A stretch of 64,000 bases of DNA from Varanus komodoensis (GCF_004798865.1 NW_025335568.1:1197178-1261177); one strand, 5' to 3'. Counted from the first letter of the stretch, positions 42,691 to 55,309 are shown. Program-made: numbers and translations. The notes: generated by a model not told the origin, from the letters alone.

Positions 42691-44020
42691 TTCAGCTGCA
42701 CAGGGTGACCCCTCTGGCTCACGTCGCTCTTCCCCTTTCCACTTTCAGCGCTCAGATGGAGAAACGTTATGCGCGCTTTTCATGTTCCTTCCTTATCGCC
42801 CTTTTCACGTTCAAACCCCTACAAGCTGCAGCTCTGCAACAGCCTTCCAAGTGGTACAGCCCTCCCTGGGGGACGTAGTAGGAGCTTGCTGCTGGGGAAA
42901 ACCAGCAGGGCTGATGGCGGTCTCTCCCTCCAGGGAGGGCTGAGACATCCTCCACGTGGAGATGCCCGCCAGGGCGAGGGGCAAGCTCCTGGGCTTCTCT
43001 CGTCCTCGCCAGATGCGGGTCGGGAGCCCAACCCCCAGCACACGAGTCGCTGCCTTGCCTGGCACCCTCGAGGTGCGCTTGATTTTCCAATGTGTACATG
43101 TGCACAAAGTCTCCAGCAGCTGTTCAGAGGCCGTCGACATCAAAAATAAGATCTGGAGGGCACTGGCATTGCTGCTGCTGTTGGAAAGAAGCTTAGCGGC
43201 AACCTTTGTGAGCCCCGGCTGAGGCTGCAAGAGTGTGCACACTTTCGACCCCCCCCCCCCCGCCCTGCCCCTGGCCTGCAAAATAGTAGGCAGGCATCGG
43301 CTCGCATCAAGGGGCTGCCGCGAAGGCCCAGGAGCGCTTCTGGGAACACTTTGGGGCATCTCCGTGTTTACCCGAAGGAGGCGGCATGCCAAGTGCCGTG
43401 ACCAGGCTGCCTGGGGGGGGGGGTTGAGTGGCTCAGCAGCTGCCTCCCCCCAGAAAGGGGCGGGTGGCTTTCTGCCATGCGGCTCTGCTCCCCGGCCCCA
43501 GGGACCCCGGCCGTGCGGCCATCGCTTCTGCAATGCACCGCCGGCGTGACCATGGCGGTGCAGATAAAGGAATCGGGAGTGCGGCGTGTGAGACGAGCAG
43601 CCTCCCCTTTCTTCTCTTAAGGTTAGCCAACGAAATGCCAGTGGCTTGTGGGGCGGCTTTTGAAGGATGACTGGTCTGAGTCCATCACGAACGTGTGATG
43701 CGCCCAGCTCTGAGAGCCACCTGTGCTCGGGCGGCTCCTCCCTTTGCCCCGGCCAGAGCCCTTTGCGCCTGCTGTCTGCCCGCCGTTTTCCCAGGGCCCG
43801 GGCCCGGCTCCTTCCCAGAGTCGTCTTCCCGTGGAGGCGCGTCCCAGCCACGCACGGCCCGGCTTCCCGTTCCTCCCGCTGGCTGCGGATCAGCCTCCAG
43901 GGCTTCTGATTGCTCAACATGCTTTGCTGAACGGTGCAAATGTTGCCAGGATCATGCCAAGCAATTCTTTCCTGCCAGAGCGTTCGCCAGAGGAACGCCT
44001 CCAAGACGCTGAGCGATCGC
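42691..44020. other. GC-rich stretch with no recognisable feature
   Basis: GC-rich DNA with a 13-base C run (43249-43261). A 403-codon minus-strand frame (42811-44022) has no recognisable domain and overlaps plus-strand frames; judged non-coding. Confidence 0.4.
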
Positions 44021-44175
44021 ATCCAACTTGTATGTTTTTAATCATTGTCCTTCATGGACAAACAATGAAGGCTTGTGTGGGAATCAGCTCTGCCCAGTTT
44101 TGACACATATTTCTTCAAACCCTCCACCATAAATATCGCCCTCTCCGTGACCGCAGGCCTCCAAGCTATGCTCCT
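44021..44175. other. Small AT-richer island, candidate conserved non-coding element
   Basis: About 150 bases of lower GC including 'gtatgtttttaatcattgtccttcatggacaaacaatg' (with ATTGTCC/GGACAAACAAT partial dyad) and 'tttgacacatatttcttc'. No repeat is recognised. Confidence 0.33.
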
Positions 44176-46480
44176 GCCTCCCTGCAGGCCTCTCCTCTTG
44201 GCACCAAACCCCGAGCGCGAGGGAGCTTCCAGTTCGGGGCAGCCCTTCCTTTCAGGATGTGCAAGCGGAGGCACAGGAAGTGGACCGGAGGGCCCCCGGG
44301 CACGATGGTGGCTGGACCACGCCGCCAAGGGGTCGGAAGATCAGGGCCCGGTCCTGGGGGGATTTTTGTGGGACGCGCAAAGAGTGGCTTGCAGGAAAGA
44401 ACGTTTGGGCTCCCGGGCTCACGCCTTCATCAGCTGGATCGTCGCCCTTCTTTCATGCTGCTGTTGCTGAGCTTTTGCATAATGAAACACACATGGCCAG
44501 AGAGACACTGCAGATGTTTTCTTCAGTGTCAACGCAGTTGGGATGGCGGCCTTCAGACTCACGCCCCAATGGGAAGCTTCAGAATGTGTCCATGGAAGAG
44601 GAAGTGCTGATAAAGCAGGGCAGGAGCAGGGTGGCTGGCAGCGGGAAGAGAGAGAAGGATTAAAGCAGAGATCGGGAAAACGGAGGGAGTGTGGGAGAGG
44701 CGAAGCCAAAAGGGAGGAGAGAGAAGCCGGGCACGGCGCTCCTCGCCACCACACACGTTCTGCCCCCAAGGAGAACCAGCTGGAATCCTCCAGCGTTCGT
44801 GGGGGCGATGCAGAAGTTCCTGCCCAAGAGCGGCATCCCTCGCTGGGCATGGCAAAAGCGGGGATGGAGCTGAGGTTCTCGGAGGGCCTTCTCGACCACG
44901 GAGGCCAAGACCCGCTGAGAGCAAATACCGTGAGGAGAAGTGCGGGGCAGGGAGCCCCTCTTGGGACGGATCTCCAGGAAAGCTGAGCAACTGCTGGGGG
45001 CACTTCCGATGCACAGGAATTGATTCCTGTTGGGTGTAGGAAGAAAAGTAACCGCACAAATACTGTCACCCACTTTGAATCTGCGAAGGAAGCAGGGCCG
45101 AGTCTTCCAAACGGGTAAAGCGCAGGAGCCAACGGGACCCTCCTCAGCACGGCCATCCAGCCATGGCTGAGGCGAACCGTCCCCCTCCCTTGGGGCTGGG
45201 GGCAGCACAGGGCAGCAGCGGGGTCCTTCCAAGTCATGATCCCCTGAGCGGCTGCATCTCACGTGCCAGGAACCGGCCCCGAGCCAGACCAGACCAGCCG
45301 ATGCCAGGGTCTGCTTTGGGTCGCCCCATTTCAGGCAGGGCAACCAGTGAGGAAGGCTGCCCTCGGACAAAGTCACGGGCTCACAAAGCGCCATCCAAGA
45401 TGCTCGTCACAGCGCTGATGCTGGGCGGGACCGAATGCGCAGCTCTGCTTCGCCTTCGCCATCTGTCTACGGAGGGAACGTCCCCAGGTTTTCTCGAGGC
45501 TGCCTTGGACAAACTAGCCAAGGGTGGCTCATCCACGAAAGCAATTCCCTTTCCTCTTCCCTCCCTCCGCCCTCCTCTTCCTCCTCCCTCCCCTCCCCTG
45601 CCACCCCTTGCAGAGACGAGGGCAAGCCCAGCCGTTACGGGATCTGCTCTCGTCCTTGGTCTGCCCAGCCAGGGTGGGGTGGCAGAGACGGGTTTATTAT
45701 CTGAGGAAAAAGCAGTGTCTCCACGGGGCTGAGCTTGACCCTGAACCCCGTCCTGGAAGGAAGAAGGGAGCTCCGGCGCGCGCGGGCAGCAGCCGAGGAG
45801 GCCGGAGACGGCCACTGGCGAAGGCCGGCCGGAGCGTGGCCGTGCTCCTCACGGCCGCAGGCGTGGCCAGCAGCACACGAGGTCGGCCACGGCTCCTGGC
45901 CGAGGCGTCGTCCCACGAGGGGTCGCCAGGCGCTGATGGGTCTGCCCAGCACGGCTCCCGGCAGCCCTCCCTCAGCGGCAGCCCTCGCGTGGGATCGCCC
46001 CGACCCCGAAAGGATCCGTGAAGGAAAGAAGCGCGAAACGGCTTGCCTGCTCGAGCGGCAGCCCTGGCCCTGCTGAGCGGGGGGCAGCCCGTACTTCGGG
46101 GGCCGGCGGGCTGCCGGCGGTTTCCCCTCCTTATATGGGGGGGTGGAGACAAAGATTGGGGCATTCTTTGATCTGACTTTGGTGGGGCCAGGGGTGGACT
46201 CATTGTGGGGCTCCGGGCATTTGGGGTCCTTGGGGAGGCTGCTAGGGGGCCAGTCGCCCAATGCCGACCCTCCTGCTGGACTCAGCAGCAAAACGGAGAA
46301 GCCTTCGCGAATGTGCAGAGAGACGACACATTCCGTATCCTGCTGCTTGTAGGGTCCAAAGCCCCTAAACGGCCCTTCTGTTCTGAGCTATCGCTGGGCA
46401 AACTGGCCCAGCCTGCTCCCCCGCTGCCCCTTTCGAGCGTGGGAGGTGCACCAGCCCCGGCACATCCGCGCTGACTGATC
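44176..46480. other. GC-rich stretch without recognisable genes
   Basis: GC-rich. A CT-rich tract (about 45545-45605) and a CpG-dense block at about 45740-46080 are present. The latter might be a small CpG island but no exon can be supported. Frames on both strands look non-coding. Confidence 0.4.
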
Positions 46481-46690
46481 CCAGAGTCGCTTTGTGGGCT
46501 TCTCTGTTCTCGTGCCACAAATTCTCGTTAGCGAGTGATTTATGTCCAGGAACTCGAGGAAGAGATTACTGCATGCATTCATCAAGTAACCTCGATTAAA
46601 GGGGAAGAAAAATGGACCCACACTGGCCACGAAAGTCTTTGCTAAAGAAAATAATTCTAATCGGGAACAGGGGAGGAGATCTGAGAGCCA
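46481..46690. other. AT-richer island, candidate conserved non-coding element
   Basis: Lower-GC block of about 200 bases with words such as 'gcgagtgatttatgtccagg', 'gcatgcattcatcaag' and 'ctcgattaaagggg'. No repeat family, no frame of interest. Confidence 0.35.
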
Positions 46691-48495
46691 AAGGCGTTTG
46701 CAACAGATGAGGTCATGCCCCTCGGCCTGCTGGGAGCAGCTCTCCCCGATAGGAGAGTCCCGGACGGCTCCAGCTTCCAGGCCCGTTATCTCTGCGATGT
46801 CTGTGTGACTCCCGGAGGGTGACGCTTTCTCATCCCAGGCCCGGCCGGGACCCCGAGCGGGAGGCTTTGATCGTGCCTCTTCTTCTTTCGTAGGTAGACC
46901 AGACCACGGTGGGCCCTGCCGGAATGGGAGGAGCGGGGGCAGATCCGGCCCTCTGCCAGTTGCCTTCCGCCAAGCGCCCCTCTTGCTGCGTGGAGACCGG
47001 GAAGGCCGAGATCCTGACTGCGCAATCCTACGCCCCTCGGCTCAGAAAGAAGCCACATCCAGTTCAGGCGGGTTTCTCCCAGGCACACAGGCCCGCGGCC
47101 CGTGCTTTTGACTGCCTGTTTAAAGCGCCTGTGCAGCCCTCCTGGTCTGGGCAGATTCTGGGACAGTGAACAAAAGGGCCATTGCAGATGAAAGAGTAAG
47201 AACCGTGCAAGAAAAGCAGACGACTGAAGCGCGGCTGCTCAGCAGGAGAGGCTCCTGGAGCGAAGGTGCCTTCGGGCAGGGCTGCTGCCTGCCCACCCGC
47301 CCGCCCGGCCTCCAGGGGCAACAAGCCCCACAGAAGGGGCCACCGGCGGAAGGCGCCCGTCCTGGGGGGCTCTGACGCTCGCTCAGCGGCCCAGCGACAC
47401 CAGGCCTTCTGGTCTCCAAGCACACTGCCAGTTCCGCACACGGCGACGTCTGTGCCAGGGGAGGAACACCACACGTGGGCAAATCACGATCGGGCCAGCT
47501 GGACGAAATCTGGGATACGTGGCTGCCATGGGCAAAAGCAGAGTGCGGGAGATGGGCTGGGATGAGCGGGCCGGTCAGAACGGTAGCCAGAGACCGGTCC
47601 ACAGAGGGCACTGATGGGGTCCTCCCTTCCGTGCGGTCTCGCCACACGTGCTGACCGCCAAGCCCCCAAGCCATGCAAAAGCCCCCGCGGGGACTGCTGT
47701 GATTCTCAGAGCGTCGTGCCCGCATGGGAAGCGGGTCCCTGGCGCCCTTCTTGAAAAACTCTGCCAGGGAGTAGCGTGTGAATCGGCTTCCGCTGACCGA
47801 ATGCTTGGAAGGGTTCTGCTCTCTGCCGTGGACCTGAGAGCCACCCGACTCCCACCAGAGACACCTCCCGGGCAGGGCCAGGGCCAGGGCCTGGGCCAGG
47901 GCAGAGTCGGGCCACTGCGGTGCACCCGCCGGCGTCCATTGTGGAAGGGAGCTGCTGTGAGTAGACCCAGCAGAGCCAAGACAGGACAGAGGTAGCCAGG
48001 TTGGAATCGGTGCAGCGAGGGGCCGCAGGGAGGGTGGCCGGTCTGCAGGGGAAGCCGTACGAGGCGAGACGGGGGGAACGGGGCTGGGGAAGAGGAGACT
48101 CCGAGGGGATCTGTTGGCGACATGCCCCTTCTGTCCTGCTCTGTGGCTCACTGTTCCTCGGACGATTCCCTCCTGCCGGCTGCTGCGCGCATTGCCTAAA
48201 CTGCCCGGAAGCGTCACGGGCCGGGGGGCACCTCTTGCCCTTCCGGGCCTTACAGGCGCCCTGTCCCCCTTCTCCGCCCCCCCCCCTGCGTGCGTGCTCA
48301 TCGGTCACGAGCGGGCAAGCGCATCCAGCCCGGCGGAGGAATCCCGTCTCTGAGAAGCGGAGACGAATCCATCGTCTGGGCCACACGGCAGCAGTGCGGC
48401 CAACGTGCAAAGCGAAAGCGAAAGCGAAAGCGAAGCAAGCGAAGCCGGCGTGTGGCTGCTTCAGGCTCTTGCTGGCCTCTGGCCTGGTGATCGGG
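46691..48495. other. GC-rich stretch with no recognisable genes
   Basis: GC-rich DNA containing a GGGCCA-type minisatellite (about 47873-47902) and the AAAGCG repeat listed separately. Frames on both strands look non-coding. Confidence 0.4.
48409..48442 (+). repeat. (AAAGCG)n microsatellite with IRF-element-like spacing
   Basis: Four perfect AAAGCG hexamers followed by degenerate units. The tandem gives repeated GAAAGCGAAA, which satisfies the GAAANNGAAA pattern of interferon-regulatory-factor binding elements. It may simply be a microsatellite. Confidence 0.85.
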
Positions 48496-48496
48496 T

Positions 48497-48925
48497 GTTC
48501 CCAGGAAGAGAACTTGAGAAGCCCTGCTGGACTGGGCCCAGGGCCCACGTAGCCCCGCTCTCCCCACACACGGCAGCCATCCAGCGGGACGGGGACAAGG
48601 CCCCCTCCTGCCAGCGCCTCAGCCGCTGGCGTGTGCAGGCAGGCCGCCTCTGGGGAAGGAGGGAGCCCAGAGCCCTCAGGGCTAGTAGCCACGGAGAGGA
48701 GAGCCTCCTGCTCCTGCTCCTCCTCCTCCTGGAGTCTGCCCAACCCCCTTTGGAAGCCGCCCGGACCGGGGCCATCGGCGAATTCCCAGCGGCACTGGGC
48801 GCTGTGCAGCGAAGCCCTTCCTCGGATCTGTCCTGACTCCCCCCCCAGCTGGCTGCAGGGGTGACCCCGGGCGCGAGTGTCCTAGAGAGGGAGGGGAGGA
48901 GCTCCTCCGTTCCCCATGCCAGGTG
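48497..48925 (-). mobile_element. CR1 LINE 3' region, one of the longest copies here
   Basis: Read from the plus strand as the antisense of CR1: 'gaacttgagaagccctgctggactgggcccagggcccac' (3' terminus), 'gcctctggggaaggaggg..ccctcagggctagtagccacggagaggag', 'aacccccttt ggaagccgcccgg', and 'ggggtgaccccgggcgcgagtgtcctagagagggagg' near 48860-48900, the CR1 phrase upstream of the 3' end. A CTC/CTG expansion (about 48705-48735) has grown inside it. No coding capacity remains. Confidence 0.75.
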
Positions 48926-49780
48926 TGGTTCTGCTCCTGGTGGCGTCCGGGCCGGAGCGCCGCTGAGCCAGGCCTCGGCAGCGCCTCCCAAGAACAGGAG
49001 CCTGCCTGCGGAGCGGAGCGCAGGCCGCTGCACGCCTCCCGCACGCACGGTCTTCCTACCCTCATTAGCATGATCACTTTTGCTTATCAGCGGCTGCTGT
49101 TTCCCATTAGGCAGGGCCTGGATGCGTGCCCAGAGCTGCCGATCTGGCTGCCGACGGAGTCCCTTGACAAGCCTAAATTGTTTCCAGTTACTCCCTCGAA
49201 GTTGGGCTCGCTCACGCGTCCCCCTCCTAGGGCTGTGCCGACTCCTCTCACCTCGTTCCCCCTTCGCCGAGCTCGCCAGGGGTCTCCCGGCACCGATCCG
49301 GCTCCACCGGCCCTCGACGCCACGCGGCGCTCTGTGCGGCCACGGATGGCCACGGGGGCTTCCAGGCCGGAGCCGACACAAATCTTTCCATCGCCTCCAG
49401 GAACGCAGCCGTGGAACAGAGAAGATTGACCCTCCACTTCAGCCACACCTTGCGATTCGGAAGCTCCCTTCCTGCCCACCATTTATATGATGCTTTTTAC
49501 GTGTGCGGAATGGAGGGGGGCACTTACCATCGCTGTGGGAGCTTTCCCCAGAAACTATTGATCCTTCATACTGCGCCTGTCGGCCTCCATCTAGTCCAAA
49601 ACCGTTGCGGGGGCTACGTGGCCATTCTCAAGTGTACAAGGAATTTGCAAATGAGGAATGCAGTCTTGGGACGTGGGCAGCCTTCGGATCCCCTGGTGAC
49701 GACAAAGGAGAGGTGCCCAGGTGCCCCCCCCCCCCGCCTGCTGGGCCTTATCCGGTCCGCTAAACCCGTTCCTCACCGAT
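48926..49780. other. Mixed stretch with a small lower-GC patch
   Basis: A patch at 49050-49200 ('cattagcatgatcacttttgcttatcagc') may be a small conserved element. The rest is GC-rich without named features. Confidence 0.33.
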
Positions 49781-50110
49781 GCTTTTGCGCAGCTGGCATG
49801 TTCCACCCCTAAATTTACTCTTCCCTTGGCATTTAACCTGCCAGATAAATTCCACCTATCAAGCCGTCCCGTCCCCTTCCCCCTTCCCAAACTCTTCAGT
49901 CACCTTTCCCAGAGTTTGTTATGAAACCTCAAAGAATCTACTTTTTCCACCTTGAAAGGGAATGCCTTGGAAGGTAGCCGAGTGCCAGAAATAACGCTGA
50001 AAAGGTTCCCGGTTTCAGAAAATAATTTGTTTCCATCCTTTGGCTTAATAGGAAAAAAAATACCTTAAAAAGGCTCGTTCCAAACTGTTTCCTGGTGCCT
50101 CCGTGTCTCA
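49781..50110. other. AT-richer island, candidate conserved non-coding element
   Basis: About 330 bases of lower GC, with 'tggcatttaacctgccagataaattccacctatcaag' and 'cagaaaataatttgtttccatcctttggcttaatagg'. No repeat or coding frame recognised. Confidence 0.35.
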
Positions 50111-53100
50111 TGAACTAAATCCCGGGCGCAGATCACAGCCAAGATTCGGTGCCACCAGGATAGCTTGGATAAAAACACGCACTTTTCTCCGGCTCCCTCC
50201 GAGCGGCATCGCTTCTGTCGGCCGGCCGTCAGCGGCCCTGGACAGCTGCCGCGGCAAAGGTCACTTCCACCACTTGACATTCGGCCCCTCCACGCTCCCC
50301 TCCCTAAATCACTCCGCTTCCAATGGCATGTATTTATTTAGCAAGAATCGACAGGATTCCTCAAAGCCTCTTCCACCAGCAGGGCTTCTGGACTGGGGGG
50401 CTCTTGCCGTGCAGGAGAGGTCCTTTTGGCCGAACACCCCACGGCACCTGCAGGCAGATCTCCAGGGAGGAGCAGGCGGGGGCGCCAGCCCCACACCCTG
50501 TCCTGCAAACAGCGCGGTGTTCCGAGTGCAAGGAGAGCCCTGAAGCTCGGCCTCGGCCTCCCCTTCGCGCGGTGCCCGGCTGCCAGAGCCTCCGACGCGC
50601 ATGAGGCCGTTCAAACGGGGCTTCAGCTGGGTGGGCTGCTCGGGTTCCTCCAGCACATGCAGTGTGCAAAAGCCGGGGCTCACCCAGAGGACCTGGCAGG
50701 GGACCTGCGGCCCGCATGCCACCCTGTCCTCACTCGCGCGAACGCGGAGACTTCCTGGCTTGGCAGCCTTGTCCGCCTGCCTTCCAGGGGCCCATTTACG
50801 AAGTCCTAGCGGAGCTCTCCTCCTCGCGTCCGCCTGGGCGATTTGCTGAGCAGAGGGGAGTGCTCCACTTTGCAAACGACATAAGCAGAAAGAGTGGCGG
50901 CACCTTGGCTGCTCGTGGCAGTGGGAACGGTCGGCGTGGCACTCACTGCTCCTGGCTCCGCTGGCTCGGGAGGGGGGGAGCTGCAGTCCTGCACCTCTGC
51001 AGGCGCCAGGCGGGGAAAGGCTGGGGAGGAGGACTGCGCCCGTGCGGCCTGGGGCAGAGGAGGAGCCCTCAGCCTCTGCCTGTAAACATCCCCTGCAGCA
51101 AGTCCACGGCAGGGTTCAGTCGCCACTGCAGACCATCCTGTGGTGGGAACCCCGCATGGCTTGTCATCGCGTGTGACCCCAACCACTGGGTGCGCCAGCG
51201 CCTCGCCTCACGGGCCCTGCTGCATCCATTAGAGCCACACAGAGGTGGGGTCTCCACAATGGTGCCTTGAGGCATGCGCGTGGCGCACTCCTCTCCAGCA
51301 GGTTTGGGAGCAGCTAGCGCATCACATGAGTCCGGCAGAACACCTCTCCCTGCGCCTGATCCATAACGATGGGCAAGGCCGGGCCACACGCAAAGTCTCA
51401 TATTCTGGGACGCAAGGTCTGGCCGCCAGCTGCGGGGGACAAGAGCGGGCAGGGCCTGCGGTGGCAGCCAGCTGCTGCGGGGTGGACAGAGTGCTTCAGG
51501 CCTGATCTGCCACAGGACCGTCCTGAAGTTCGGTTCTGAAGACTGCATGTTCAGAGGGGGTCTCCTCCGGCAATGCCGCGCTCAGCGACTTTCTGGGGTG
51601 TGCAGAAAGTTATGAAACTCTCATGGCACCAGAGCAGACACTGCGACAGAAAGACACAAACTGCCCGGGATCGTTTCTGCTGGTTTCAGAGAGAGCGGCG
51701 CGTGCACCTGCCGGCTTGCAGTCCATGCGGCCCTTTGCTGGAAGGAGAGCTGCTCTGGAAGGGCAACCCCTGGCCATCGCCCGTTGGGCCCCAAGCCACG
51801 GGGCTGCCGGGCAAGGGGGGGCGGCTCGTGGCAGGCACCTCCCAGGGCCAGGCAGGGTCAAGATCCCAGCCCGGCACTTGCCTCCCTGAGCCACGTCCGA
51901 CCTTTTCCTGCCCGGAGGTAGCAATCAGTTTGCAGAAAGCTACGGCTCGGATCCGCAGCAGGTGGTAACTGAACTTTGGCTCAAGGGACTGCTCAGTCCT
52001 GGTCTCAGTGACATGAATGGGAGCGCAATCCAGGTAACCGCTCCTGGCCCAGCCCAGTGTTGCACCTGCGTGAAAGTCACAGGTGTGTCTTCTGCCATGC
52101 AGAATGCCCAAATGCCTATTAGCGTGGGGCAGCCGTATTTGGGCCCCCCCCAGGCAGACCTCGCAGCTGCGCGTCCTCTCCCGGCCCTCCTTTTGCCTTG
52201 CTCACCGTGTTTCCCAGGATGGATTTGTCAGAGCTTAAGAGCCTGCACAGCCTTTGGTGAACTTTCGGCGGCTTTACAGAGTCACTTTGCCATAAACAAA
52301 TACTCAGAGTCCAGGCATGCATGAACAAAACAAGAGAGACATGGGAATTTCACATGGATTTGGTAGCCTTTACGCACGGCACTGGGAATTTCCTCCCTGA
52401 TGTCATGGCAGCCTCTGTGAAGGAGGCACCGCGTGTGCGCAGAGCTGCGGGCCGGCCCTCCTCCATGTTGCCCTCGATGGACGAGAAGGAAGCGAGCACG
52501 CGCCAAAGACCCAGCCCGATCCCAGAGAAGCATCTGTGAGCAAGCTGTGTGTGCCAGTCTTGCGTGAAGCCCGCACAGGCAGTTTCTCCCCGCAGCCGGG
52601 CTCTCTTCGTCCTCACACACAGAAAGCGTCGGAGGGCACGGGCCTGGAGAGGGAACAGCTGTCCTGCTGGGCCATGCATGGCAATTTCTGGAAACTGAAC
52701 TTCCTGGAAGATGACTTCCCCAGCTTGTGTTGCCACTCAACATTCTCGGAAACACACATTTCTGGGGAATCCAGTGAAAGGCCTTCTTTAAACATCATAT
52801 CGGACCAGTTCTCTTAGAGGAACACAATGGAGAGCAAATGACCTTTTTCTCCTGAATGCTCCCAAAGCAGATGACTGAGTGAGGCGGGGTGGGGGGGGTG
52901 TCTGTTTACAATTTGCAGGCAGACAAGAGAGGCTTGTGGGAGAGACTGACAGGATGCCCACAGCATCCCTTCCGGGGGCGCCGTGTGGGACCAGCGTTCC
53001 TGCGCACCTTCAGCCCGGCTTGCTGCATGAGGAGTGCGTGGGCGCCCCGTCTCTTGGCATCACGGGAGGAGGGCAGCTCTGGGAAATGCCAGCTTCCACA

Positions 53101-53815
53101 TCTGGACCACGTGCAGGGAGGGGAAGGCCTGCCCCGGGACTGCACTGGCCCGGCCCCATTTTGCTGGCCTGAGGAGGACTGAGCGCAACCCCCAGCTCAA
53201 ACGAGGCACAGGAAGTCGCTCTGGGGAAGCTGGCGAAGGCAGAAAAGGAGCAGTGGCTGCTGACGGCTCGCAGGGGGCGCTCTGCTCGAGTGGAGCCCTG
53301 TTCTGTGCAAGCGTTCCTTGCCTTGGCCGCGCAAGGGAGGCGCAGCCGACGCGCTTGCCGGGTCTCAGAGGAATGGCTGCTGGGAGCTCCGTGCAAGGCC
53401 AGCCTTGCAGTTCGGGGGCTCCAAAGGAGGGCGCTGCTCCGGACGTTCTGCTTCGTGAAGGAGAGCCCAGCAGAGAGCCTGCGCGTGACGGGGCGGACCT
53501 CGCGGTGGGGCGGAAGCGGCTCCTTCCCCCTCGCACTGGGGCGCTTTGTGCGGATTGGCGTCCGCCGCAGAGATGCGCTTCGCTGGAAAGACCACGCCGT
53601 TCCCGGGCAGGTGCGAGTGCCAGAGCAATGGCGCGAGGCTTTCTGTTTCTGCCCAGTCACAGCAAGTGCAACAGGGAGGGACGGGTGGTGGATGATGGAT
53701 GCGGGGCATTTGGTGGCACGAAGCTGCGAGCGACCAGAATTGTCCATGCAAGCCCCCAGTGTGACCCTCTCCCAAGCCCCGCAGTCTCCAGAGAAACTCT
53801 GCCGAATGTGCTGCC
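50111..53815. other. Long stretch without recognisable genes
   Basis: GC-rich overall, with lower-GC parts at about 52260-52420 and 52680-52870. The block at 51070-51420 has a repeat-like look on the minus strand, but I cannot assign a family. Frames such as 53034-54329 plus are low-complexity. Confidence 0.35.
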
Positions 53816-53819
53816 CCCT

Positions 53820-53990
53820 TTGCCCGAGGCAGCCTGCCCCATTGCTGAGGGGCTCGGGCAGGCGGGGGTCTTGCACCCATCCCGCCTGAGGGCTCCTGTG
53901 GGCAGCCGGCTTGTCACCATGGGCACAGCCATGGAAGATGGCCTGAGGCTCCCCAGGAGCACTGCACAGAGCTGCAGGGCTGGGAGGAAG
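53820..53990 (+). mobile_element. CR1 LINE 3' end
   Basis: 'attgctgaggggctcgggcaggcgggggtcttgcacccatcccgcctgagggctcctgtggg' closely parallels the CR1 copy at 745-810 ('gtggccgaggggcttgggcaggcggaggtcttgcgcccatcccgc') and the consensus '..cttgcacccagctcctgcttgtgggc'. The ending is diverged. Confidence 0.6.
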
Positions 53991-54690
53991 GCGAGGGGGA
54001 AAGAAAGGCAACGCATTGACGGTTTTCCCTGCTTTGGGTTTGCATTTTTCCCCTTAGAGGGAAAAGGGGAGGTCAGCACCACCTGGTGCTGGTGCGGCAA
54101 AACATCCCTGGGGCAGAGGATGCGGTGGAGCAAAGGAGAAGTGGGCTCCCTCTTCTCGGCTTGCGCCCTTGGATGCTTCAGGGGGAGGAGATGCCTCATC
54201 CCCTTGTTTACTGGCGCACAGCCGGTGGCCCCGGTGGATTTGTCGGCCCTTCGGGACGCTGCTGGAGCTGACTCAGAGGTGGAAAGGCGAGGAGGTGGTG
54301 CCGAAGCTGGTGATTTCAGAGTCTGGTGACCAAGCATGACAAGGCCCAGAGGCCGGAGCCAAAGGCAAAGCGCTTCTCCAAGCAGGACTTCAGGTATCCG
54401 GAGGGCCTCTTGGAGTCATTTCCTTTGGCGTCTTCCAAGATTGCCTTAAATGGTGCAAGATGGAGCGAGCACAATTCACAGACATCTGTCAACTCCAGAT
54501 GTACAGAAATGGCAAGTCAACTGCCCAAAACATCGTGGAAGGAGTTCAAAAGCATCCTCCAATCTGGGTTTCATTTGGTGTGCTTGCTGCTTTGGCAGCT
54601 TCTGGGTCACTCACACTCTCTCACTTCTTCAGCGCGTCCAAAGGGCCTGTCGGTTTGCTCGCTCGCTCGCTTGCTCATGCGCCTGAGAGC
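53991..54690. other. Stretch with no recognisable gene
   Basis: GC-rich then mixed; a GCTC repeat lies at 54657-54678. The segment at 54440-54640 has balanced composition but gives no recognisable peptide or repeat. Confidence 0.35.
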
Positions 54691-54699
54691 CATGCCTTT

Positions 54700-54785
54700 T
54701 CTCAGGGTGGTGTGACTTGGTGTCCTGCAACAGCAGGGGGTGGACCCATGGCCCCTTCCAACTTGACTGTTCTATGATTCTGCGA
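54700..54785 (+). mobile_element. CR1 LINE 3' terminus
   Basis: 'gtcctgcaacagcagggggtggacccatggccccttccaacttgactgttctatgattctgcgatgg' is a CR1 terminus of the '..gcagggggttggactagatggccccttccaactctgttctatgattct' type, with the TTCTATGATTCTG terminal repeat. Upstream CR1 sequence is not recognisable. Confidence 0.8.
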
Positions 54786-54849
54786 TGGCACAAACACGGG
54801 CACGCCTGTGACCGGGAGGCCCCTCACGAGCCCCGAGGAAACCCACTGC

Positions 54850-55145
54850 CTGTCCAGTGTGGCCCCGTTCCCCCACGGGAAGCCCCCAGGTGGGCCTGCG
54901 TGCCACAGCACTCTGCCACGGTGCCCTGGCAGTGGCCGCAGGGCACGGGCACACAGGAGACGGGCTGCCTCTGGCCCAGTGGCCCCTGGTAGCCTCCCTT
55001 TCCATCCACGAACTTTCCTGGACTGCGTCAAAGGTGAGCCGAGTGGCTGGCCGTCAATATGTCTTGGGAGAGGCCGCCCTGCCAATTCCCGAGCGAAGAG
55101 ATCCTTCCCCCGCTCAGCTTTCCTTTGGCCCCACCGCACCCCACT
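54850..55145 (-). mobile_element. CR1 LINE 3' region
   Basis: Plus-strand text is antisense CR1: 'gggaagcccccaggtgggcctgcgtgccacagcactctgccacgg', 'ggtagcctccctttccatccacgaactttcctgg', 'gtcaaaggtgagccgagtggctggccgtcaatatgtcttggg'. It lies just downstream of a plus-strand CR1 terminus, tail to tail. Confidence 0.65.
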
Positions 55146-55309
55146 GACACCCACGCCGCACGCAATTGCACGCCTCCACCCGGTCTCCTCGCCTGCCCGT
55201 TGGCAAGCTGATCCAAAAGAGGGCTGCCCACCGCAGGCATCTGGGGTCCTTCTCTGCCCGAAGCTACTTTTGCCTATCCAGAACCTCCTTATAAGCAGCT
55301 GACCGAGCG

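Noticed and set aside
42811-44022. 403-codon minus-strand frame
   Set aside because: No recognisable domain and biased composition; it overlaps other frames and AT-rich non-coding sequence.
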